Part shown: piece by piece, positions 51,801 through 57,429 of the stretch
Layout: each line of letters starts with the position of its first letter
How positions within the stretch are numbered: position 1 is the first letter of the stretch
From: Gemmatimonadota bacterium
GTDB lineage: Bacteria; Gemmatimonadota; Gemmatimonadetes; Longimicrobiales; Gaopeijiaceae
Direction: 5' to 3'
NCBI GenBank assembly: GCA_022826005.1
Contig: JAJDVT010000072.1
Location: 1-57,429, forward strand
DNA: 57,429 nucleotides
The notes under the pieces: generated by a model
Told to the model about the DNA's origin: nothing
The model's database searches: none
What the model saw: the letters and a program-made list of their open reading frames with translations, nothing else
Translations under genes and position numbers: made by a program

Positions 51801-54800
51801 CGCCGCTCTCGTAGTTCAGCGCCGCGTCCGCGGCCACCCTGATCCGGCCCGTCGCCGCGTTGATCCCGAACGGCGCGTCGTCCCCGCCGCCCACGACGTT
51901 GTAGGTCAGTTCGTCGCCGTCCTCGTCGGTGGCCGTCACGGGCTTCCCGACCCTCGCGCCGCCCGGCGAGTTCTCCGCGATCTCGCGCTCGTACGCGTCC
52001 GCGCCGAAGACGGGCGCCGCGTTCGCGGCCAGCACCTTGACCGCGTCGCTCACGGCGCGCTTGCCCGGCCCGTGGCGGTCGGAGTAGGTGAACACCACCC
52101 GCAGCCACTTGCCGGCGTCGCTCGTCACGGGGTTGTACATCCGGCCCGTCGCGATGTCGTTCCACGAGTTGCCGTTCCGCGAACGCTGCCACCGGCGCCT
52201 CCTGCTCGCGTTGCGCACGCCGTCCTCGTCGATCAGCGCCACGGTCATCTCGACGCCCACGCGGGCCGCCTCCGGGCTCAGCACGACCTTGCCGGGCTCG
52301 TCCGCGTTCGTCACCCGGATCTCGACCGGGGCCGTGGCCGCGAGTTCGCCGTCGCTGGCCTCGACGCTCACCGTGAACAGCGTGTCGCCGCTCTCGTAGT
52401 CCAGCGCCGCGCCCTCGGCCACCGTGATCCGGCCCGTGGCACCGTCGATCTCGAACGGAGCTTCGTCCCCGCCTGAGACGAAGCTGTACGTCAAGTCGTC
52501 GTCGTCATCGTCGGTGGCCGTCACGGGCTCTCCGACCGCTGTTCCCGCAGGCGAGTTCTCGGCCACCTCGCGTTCGTAGGCCTCCGCACCGAACGACGGC
52601 GCCCTGTTGGCCGCCTCGGTCGTACCCTCGCCCGGCTCCGACCACTCGCCCATGCCCTCCGGACTTTCCGCGCGCACCTGGACGTGGTATGCGGTTCCGC
52701 CCTCCAGCCCCGTGATCGTGTGCGTCAACACCGCGCCCAGGGTCGTCGGCGCCGTCCACTCGCCGTCCGCCCCGGCCCGGTACCGCAGATGGTAGCCGGT
52801 GATCTCCGGACCCTCGTTCGACGGGGCGCTCCACGACACCGCCACCTCCTCGGTGCCGCCCGTCACCGCCGGCGCGGCCGGCTTGCCCGGAGCGGGCACA
52901 TCCGTCACCTGGATCGTCACCGCCGCCGTGGCCGCCAGCGTCCCGTCACTCGCCCGGACGCTCAACGTGTAGACCGTCGTGCCGCCCTCGTAGTCCAGCG
53001 CGGCACCCTCGGCCACCGCGATCTGGCCGCTCGACGCGTCGATCTCGAAGGGTGCTTCGTCCCCACCCGAGACGAAGCTGTACGTCAACTCGTCGTCGTC
53101 ATCGTCGGCGGCCGTCACGGGCTCTCCGACCGCCGTTCCGGCCGGCGAGTTCTCGGCAACCGAGCGCTCGTAGGTCTTCGCGTCGAACGACGGCGCCTTG
53201 TTGGCCGTCTCGGCCGCACCTTCGCCGGACTCCGACCACGCGCCCGCGCCCTCCGGACTCTCCGCGCGCACTTGCACCTGGTAGGTGGCTCCGCCCTCCA
53301 GCCCCGTGATCGTGTGAGCGAGCACAACGCCCAGCGCCGACACGTCCGTCCACTCGCCACCGCTCTTCGCCCGGTACCGCAGATGGTAGACGGTGATCGC
53401 CGGCCCTTCGTTCGACGGCGCGCTCCACGACACCGCCACCTCCTCGGTGCCGCCGGTCACCGCCGGCGCGGCCGGCCTGCCCGGCGCGGGCACGTCCGTC
53501 ACCCGGATCGTCACCGCCGCCGTGGCCGTCAGCGTCCCGTCGCTCGCCTGGACGCTCACCGTGTAGACCGTCGTGCCGCCCTCGTAGTCGAGCGCGGCCC
53601 CCTCGGCAACCGCGATCTGGCCGGTCGTCGCGTCGATCTCGAATGGTGCTTCGCCGCCCGAGACGAAGCTGTACGTCAAGTCGTCGTCGTCATCGTCGGT
53701 GGCCGTCACGGGTTCTCCGACCGCTGTTCCGGCCACCGAGTTCTCGGCAATCGAGCGTTCGTAGGTCTGCGCATCGAACGACGGCGCCCTGTTGGCCGTC
53801 TTCGTCGTACCCTCGCCCGGCTCCGACCACTCGCCCGCGCCCTCCGAACTCTCCGCGCGCACCTGCACCTCGTACGTGGTGCCTGCATCGAGTCCGGCGA
53901 TCGTGTGCGTCACCACCGCGCCCAGCGCCGACACGTCCGTCCACTCGCCGTCCGCCTTCGCCCGGTAACGGAGATCGTAGTTCGCGATCTTCGGCCCCTC
54001 GTTCGACGGCGCGCTCCACGACACCGCCACCTCTCCGGTCCCGCCCGTCACCACCGGCGCATCCGGCCTGCCCGGAGCCGGCACGTCCGTCACGCGGATC
54101 GTCACCGCCGCCGTGTCCGCCAGCGCCCCGTCGCTCGCCCGGACGCTCACCGCGTAGGCCGTCGTGCCGCTCTCGTAGTCGAGCGCGGCCCCCTCGCCGA
54201 CCGCGATCTGGCCGGTCGCCGTGTCGATCTCGAACGGCACGCCGCCGCTGGAGACGAAGCTGTACGTCACGTCGTCGCCGTCCCTGTCCGACGCCGTCAC
54301 CGCCTCGCCCACGGCCGTCCCGGCCGCCGAGTTCTCCGCCACCTCCCGCTCGTACGCGTCGTCCTCGAACGACGGCGGCCCATTCGTCACCGTCACCCGG
54401 AACTGCTGGCTCGCGATCCCGCCGTCCCCGTCGTCCGCCCGCACCACCACCTCGGTGCTCCCCTTCGCCAAGCCCTCCACCGTCAGCTCCGCGCCCTCCA
54501 CCGACACGGCCACGATCGCCGTGTCGTCCGCGGCCGCCGTGTACTTGAGGGTGTCCCGGTCGAGGTCGTGGAACTTGTCCGTCAGCCCTACCGTGAAGCG
54601 TTTGCCCCCTGCGATCGTCCGCGGCGGGACCGCATTGATGACCACCGGCGCCCGGTTCGGAACCTCGACCTCGAACGCCTGCTCGGCCGTGCCGCCATGT
54701 CCGTCGTCCGCCGTCACGGTCACCTTCGCCGAACCGCGCGACACGCCGCGAAGCAGCACTTCGTCCCGGCTCGCGTCCACCGTCACGATGTCCCCGTCCG

Positions 54801-57429
54801 ACGAGGACGCCCGATACGTGAGAGCGTCTCCGTCCGGATCCTCGAACCCGCGCGAAACCCCGATCCACAACGCCTCACGCTTGTTCACCGTCCTGCGCCG
54901 GAGCGATCCCACCGCGTCAGGCGCGCGGTTCGGAACCGTCACCGCGAAGTGCTGACTCACCGATCCGCCGCGCCCGTCCCGCGCCGTGACCGTCACCCGC
55001 GTCCCGCCGCGCGACACCCCCGTCACCCTCACCTCGCTCCCGCTCACCGCGACCGTCGCGACCGTCTCGTCCGACGACTCGGCCTCGTAGCTCAGCGCGT
55101 CCTTGTCCGGGTCGCTGAAGCGGCCCGACACCTCGACCGCCGCCGTCTTGCCCGCCTCCACCGTCAGCGCCGGGATCGCGCTCTCGATCTTGGGCGGATC
55201 GTTCGCGGGGCCGACCGTCACCGTGAATTTCTGCGACACGGTTGCATCGTGCGTGTCGCGGGCCGTGACCGTCACCCGGGACTCGCCGGGGGACACGCCC
55301 GTCACCGTCACCTCGCTCCCGCTCACCTTCACCGTGGCGGCCGCCTCGCTCGAAGACTCGGCTTCGTACGTCAGCGCGTCCCCGTTCGGATCGCTGAAGT
55401 GCGCCGACACGTCCACGACCTTCGCGTCGCCCGCGCTGACCGTCAGCGCCGGAATCGCGCTCTCCACGTCCGGCGCCTGGTTCTCCACCGTCACCTGGAA
55501 CGTCTGCGACACGGTTGCATCGTGCGTGTCGCGCGCCGTGACCTTCACCCGGGATTCGCCGGGGGACACGCCCGTCACCGTGATCTCGCTTCCGTTCACC
55601 TTCACAGTCGCCGCCGCCTTCGACGACTCGGCATCGTACGTCAGCGCGTCTTCGTCCGGATCGCGGAAGCGGCTCGACACGTCCACCACCGCCGTCTTGC
55701 CCGCCGCCACCGTCAGCGCCGGAATCGCGCTCACCACCACCGGCTTCTCGTTCACGTCCGTCACCGAGATGGCCACGGCGCCTTCGGCGCTCGCGTCGCC
55801 GCCCGCTTCGCTCACCGTCAGCTTGAGCGCGTACGAAGCCTTCGTCTCGTGATCCAGCGTCTTCGCCACCGCGATCTTCGCGTCGTCGTCGCCGGTACCG
55901 GCCGCCGCAACCGCGAAGTCCGCCGCCCCGTCGCCCGACAGCGCGTAGCCGAGCGTGCCGCAGTCCCCCTTGGTCGTCACGCCCACCTTGCCGTCCACTC
56001 CGGCCCCGACACCCGTATCCTCGGGCACCGAAAGAGCCCCGCCCGACACCGTGACTACGCACGGCTCCGCCGGCTTCGGCTCCACCGTCACCGAAAAGAC
56101 CTGCGTCGCCTCCAGCCCCGCGCGGTCCCGCGCCGTGACCGTGACCGTCGCGCTCCCCGGCGCGACGCCCGTCAGCGTCACCGGACTCCCGCTCGCGTTC
56201 ACCGTCAGCCTGCCCGTCGCAGACGACTGCGACGTGAAGGTCAGCCGGTCCCCGGCGTCCTCGTCGGTGAAGTAGCCCGTTACGTCCACCGAACCCGGCC
56301 GCCCGACCCGGACCGTCTGCGCCGTGATCGTGCGATGCGGCTTCGGCGCCTCGTTCACGTCCGTCACCGAGATGTCCACGTCGCCCGCGCCGCTCGCCGT
56401 GCCGCCCACCTCGCTCACCGTCAGCGTCAGATCGTACGCGTCCCGGTCCTCGTGGTTCAGCGCGCCCTTCACCTTGATCTTGCCGTCGTCGTCGCTCGCG
56501 CTCGCCGCCGCAACCGAGAAATCGCCGGACCCCGTGCCCGACAGCGCATAGCTCAGCGTCCCGCAATCCCCCGTCGTCGTGACCCCCACCTTGCCGCCCA
56601 CTCCGTCGCCGACACGCGCGTTCTCGGGCACCGACAGAGCCCCGTTCGACACCGTGATCCCGCACGGCTTCGGCGCCGGCTCCACCGTGACCGGAAACGT
56701 CTGCGTCGCCGTCAGACCCGCGCGGTCCCGCGCCGTGACCGTGACCGTCGCGCTCCCCGCAGCAACGCCCGTCAGCGTCACCGGGCTCCCGCTCGCGTTC
56801 ACCGTCAGCTTGCCCGTCGCCGACGATTGCGCACTGAAGGTCAGCCGGTCCCCCGCGTCCTCGTCCGTGAAGTAGTTCGTCACATTCACCGAACCCGGCC
56901 GCCCGACCCGGACCTTCTGCACGGCAATCGTGCCCGTCGCCGTCGGCGCCTCGTTCACGTCCGTCACCGAGATGTCCACGTCGGCCGAGCCGCTCACCGA
57001 TCCCCAGCTCACCGTCAACTTCAGATCGTACGCGGCCCGCGCCTCGTGGTTCAGCCTCTTGGCCACCTTGATCCTCGCGTCGTCATTGCTCGCACCCGCC
57101 GCCGCAACCGAGAAATCCTCCCAGTCCGTGCCCGACAGCGCATAACGCAACGTCCCACAGTCCGACGCCTCCACGCTCACGTCGCTGCTCAACGCGGTGC
57201 CCACTCCCGCATTCTCGGCCACCCGCAAAGCGGCAGCCGACACTCTGATCTTGCAGTCCCGCGTAGGTTCGTAGACCTCGACGTCGAACTGCTGCGTCGC
57301 CGTCAGTCCGCCGGTGTCCTCCGCCGTAACCGTTACCCTCGCGCTCCCCGCCGCAACGCCCGTCAGCGTCACCGGGCTCCCGCTCGCGTTCACCGTCAGC
57401 CTGCCCGTCGCCGACGATCGCGCACTGAA
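48811..57429 (-). CDS. Giant autotransporter-like adhesin, C-terminal 2872 residues (5' end outside the window)
   Basis: The frame is open to the window edge. Domain order from there: (1) three ~200-residue units pairing a Cys-containing cadherin-like domain (FSVAAA, DLTLTVSEVGG, ISVTDVNEAP) with a Big-type Ig domain (YFTDEDAGDRLTF, VTLTGVA); (2) Ig-like repeats of ~91 residues (IPALTV, ESRVTVTARDTHDATVSQ) and relatives; (3) cadherin repeats (EREVAENSAAGTAVGEAVTA, DYESGTTAYAVSV) each followed by fibronectin III (VSWSAPSNEGP, GTTYEVQVRAES); (4) three ~193-residue units of cadherin plus a W-Q-R-S domain (ALIDEDGVRNASRRRRWQRS, KRAVSDAVKVL). The last ~350 residues are an outer-membrane barrel ending ALDFTF with terminal aromatic. 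It would be surface-displayed, probably for adhesion. Confidence 0.88.
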   Translation of the reverse strand, partial: FSARSSATGRLTVNASGSPVTLTGVAAGSARVTVTAEDTGGLTATQQFDVEVYEPTRDCKIRVSAAALRVAENAGVGTALSSDVSVEASDCGTLRYALSGTDWEDFSVAAAGASNDDARIKVAKRLNHEARAAYDLKLTVSWGSVSGSADVDISVTDVNEAPTATGTIAVQKVRVGRPGSVNVTNYFTDEDAGDRLTFSAQSSATGKLTVNASGSPVTLTGVAAGSATVTVTARDRAGLTATQTFPVTVEPAPKPCGITVSNGALSVPENARVGDGVGGKVGVTTTGDCGTLSYALSGTGSGDFSVAAASASDDDGKIKVKGALNHEDRDAYDLTLTVSEVGGTASGAGDVDISVTDVNEAPKPHRTITAQTVRVGRPGSVDVTGYFTDEDAGDRLTFTSQSSATGRLTVNASGSPVTLTGVAPGSATVTVTARDRAGLEATQVFSVTVEPKPAEPCVVTVSGGALSVPEDTGVGAGVDGKVGVTTKGDCGTLGYALSGDGAADFAVAAAGTGDDDAKIAVAKTLDHETKASYALKLTVSEAGGDASAEGAVAISVTDVNEKPVVVSAIPALTVAAGKTAVVDVSSRFRDPDEDALTYDAESSKAAATVKVNGSEITVTGVSPGESRVKVTARDTHDATVSQTFQVTVENQAPDVESAIPALTVSAGDAKVVDVSAHFSDPNGDALTYEAESSSEAAATVKVSGSEVTVTGVSPGESRVTVTARDTHDATVSQKFTVTVGPANDPPKIESAIPALTVEAGKTAAVEVSGRFSDPDKDALSYEAESSDETVATVAVSGSEVRVTGVSRGGTRVTVTARDGRGGSVSQHFAVTVPNRAPDAVGSLRRRTVNKREALWIGVSRGFEDPDGDALTYRASSSDGDIVTVDASRDEVLLRGVSRGSAKVTVTADDGHGGTAEQAFEVEVPNRAPVVINAVPPRTIAGGKRFTVGLTDKFHDLDRDTLKYTAAADDTAIVAVSVEGAELTVEGLAKGSTEVVVRADDGDGGIASQQFRVTVTNGPPSFEDDAYEREVAENSAAGTAVGEAVTASDRDGDDVTYSFVSSGGVPFEIDTATGQIAVGEGAALDYESGTTAYAVSVRASDGALADTAAVTIRVTDVPAPGRPDAPVVTGGTGEVAVSWSAPSNEGPKIANYDLRYRAKADGEWTDVSALGAVVTHTIAGLDAGTTYEVQVRAESSEGAGEWSEPGEGTTKTANRAPSFDAQTYERSIAENSVAGTAVGEPVTATDDDDDDLTYSFVSGGEAPFEIDATTGQIAVAEGAALDYEGGTTVYTVSVQASDGTLTATAAVTIRVTDVPAPGRPAAPAVTGGTEEVAVSWSAPSNEGPAITVYHLRYRAKSGGEWTDVSALGVVLAHTITGLEGGATYQVQVRAESPEGAGAWSESGEGAAETANKAPSFDAKTYERSVAENSPAGTAVGEPVTAADDDDDELTYSFVSGGDEAPFEIDASSGQIAVAEGAALDYEGGTTVYTLSVRASDGTLAATAAVTIQVTDVPAPGKPAAPAVTGGTEEVAVSWSAPSNEGPEITGYHLRYRAGADGEWTAPTTLGAVLTHTITGLEGGTAYHVQVRAESPEGMGEWSEPGEGTTEAANRAPSFGAEAYEREVAENSPAGTAVGEPVTATDDDDDDLTYSFVSGGDEAPFEIDGATGRITVAEGAALDYESGDTLFTVSVEASDGELAATAPVEIRVTNADEPGKVVLSPEAARVGVEMTVALIDEDGVRNASRRRRWQRSRNGNSWNDIATGRMYNPVTSDAGKWLRVVFTYSDRHGPGKRAVSDAVKVLAANAAPVFGADAYEREIAENSPGGARVGKPVTATDEDGDELTYNVVGGGDDAPFGINAATGRIRVAADAALNYESGDTLFTVLVEASDGELADTASVEIRVTDADDPGKVALSPDVARVGVESTATLMDEDGVRDAGRRRRWQRSAGGNSWNYIGTGRTYNPVALDEGKWLRAVFDYTDGHGPGKRAVSVAVKVLPANAAPKFAAAYEREVAENSPGGTEVGAPVAATDSDSPTLSYGFLSGDDEGLFGIGESTGQITVADGADLDYESGDTLFTVLVEASDGELADTASVKIRVTNADDPGKIALSADVARVGERLTATLMDQDRSVERSKMRSWQRSSDGAQWTMIVQGAARRFYTPTEADRGKYLRAVFTYTDGHGPGKRAESAAIAVVGASTPVVSFGADSYTAAAGGSADVAVLLSPAASSTLAIEVVAGDGTHIVTFQSGASSSSLAIGTAGLLAADTLAVRFGDLPEGVAVGVPATTRIVVTAAAGDRVSGSVVQDGSPTELEVEYVQAEYSAVAGGPGTGITLRVSPAADRRVAVPITATYASFPEPVFPDSVVFVSGDSLSTFMIEVPAGTVPGLLALGFGTLPEAVSAGAVASATVDIAAQDAGALRDEAFDLGLAVFGRAVAEGARQAIGARIDAVMRPGPAGFKTSAPSSAAEWTGRAASSLASLTGLPLGASSAADMARRSESFALPTGREAAERLLPSVSFATGLGPQSAQGWLRLGLWAEGATQSFRGEPGIDYDGGMRSLTVGADARIGSSALLGVSLMRSDGDLDYSRGSIDGSLGHAMNSVHPYLFLQPSPGIGLWAMAGYGSGDVGHDDRQGDAGASLRMLSGGVNVPLARSGAFGLALTGDAFTVGMRADGGEREGSASRARALLEASWTSGGLKLATQAGARYDAGDADTGAGAETGASVGYAGRGLDLDLRGRLALGSNRHREWGAALRLAFDPGTRGQGFRLAVSPGHGRDRSGMHGLMDGGTFHAMTPATGQDWRLDAEAGYGFKNPAGEGALDSYTRLSADGRTRSWSFGTRYHVSQIMRLGIEGSRSRMPGQDSNLGLRLALDFTF
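51127..52310 (-). repeat. In-frame ~580-bp coding repeat, three copies
   Basis: The segment GGATCGTCCGCG(T/G)(T/C)... and its flanks recur at about 51127, 51704 and 52288 with long runs of identity. The three units encode cadherin plus W-Q-R-S modules of the adhesin. Confidence 0.75.
52505..54300 (-). repeat. In-frame ~595-bp coding repeat, three to four copies
   Basis: Landmarks such as CGATCGTGTG recur at about 52710, 53307 and 53900. Each unit encodes one cadherin plus one fibronectin III module. Nearly identical stretches suggest recent duplication or conversion. Confidence 0.75.
55747..57393 (-). repeat. In-frame ~600-bp coding repeat, about three copies
   Basis: CTCGTTCACGTCCGTCACCG recurs at about 55747, 56350 and 56950, giving periods of 603 and 600 bases. 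The array may continue outside the window. Confidence 0.75.

Noticed and set aside
53690-54868. 392-residue reverse frame rich in Gly/Arg/Asp within the adhesin gene
   Set aside because: Alternative frame of the repetitive adhesin; composition follows the repeats and no domain is visible.

Overview
The window is high-GC (roughly two thirds G+C) bacterial chromosome. Its proteins suggest a Gemmatimonadota-type genome, possibly a marine or host-associated lineage. The basis for that is the gene families: many secreted lipoproteins with Big_2 or cadherin-like Ig repeats, BNR/YVTN/LVIVD and 6-bladed beta-propellers, VWA proteins of the YfbK type with a carboxypeptidase-regulatory-like domain, M28 peptidases, amidohydrolases and a multicopper oxidase. 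The placement is inferred from gene content; there is no rRNA marker here.

Left part (1-30.6 kb) is mostly host-like envelope and secreted metabolism on the + strand. It holds a 5'-truncated BNR-propeller protein, a hipBA toxin-antitoxin pair with a frameshifted hipB, an NTF2-like lipoprotein coupled to an M28 peptidase, an Ig-fused N-formylglutamate-hydrolase-like lipoprotein overlapping an AlkD glycosylase, and mazEF. Next come a tandem array of three VWA proteins with a fourth truncated member, a degraded Ig lipoprotein, a Tat-exported NAD-dependent epimerase (- strand), an HD protein, a three-gene overlapping operon (LVIVD propeller, YVTN propeller, polysaccharide deacetylase), a DUF6884 protein, a multicopper oxidase with a frameshift in a C-run, a DUF5522-DUF71 fusion, an amidohydrolase and an Ig-repeat lipoprotein.

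30.6-35.7 kb is an accessory island of lower GC: tightly packed small genes with strong ribosome-binding sites, two near-identical stem-loops, an IS1595-like transposase coupled to a 40-residue membrane protein, and a four-gene reverse operon (Cys-rich lipoprotein, two small membrane proteins, helical protein). A structured noncoding stretch sits at the divergent promoter. The island ends inside an outer-membrane beta-barrel gene that has lost its normal start.

35.7-48.8 kb mixes intact genes (three paralogous secreted 6-bladed propellers, a zinc-ribbon membrane protein, an LCAT-like hydrolase) with debris: a twice-frameshifted gene, an AAA_14 ATPase fragment, a truncated integrase arm, a complete IS110-family element with IS1111-like layout, and related 65-bp repeats at 42.2 and 48.7 kb that each abut a truncated gene. 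An unannotated 96-nt sequence at 48058-48153 folds as a perfect-stem three-way junction and is the best novel RNA/DNA-structure candidate.

48.8-57.4 kb (- strand) is the C-terminal 2872 residues of a giant autotransporter-like adhesin made of Ig/cadherin and FN3 modules ending in an outer-membrane beta-barrel. Its start lies beyond the window.
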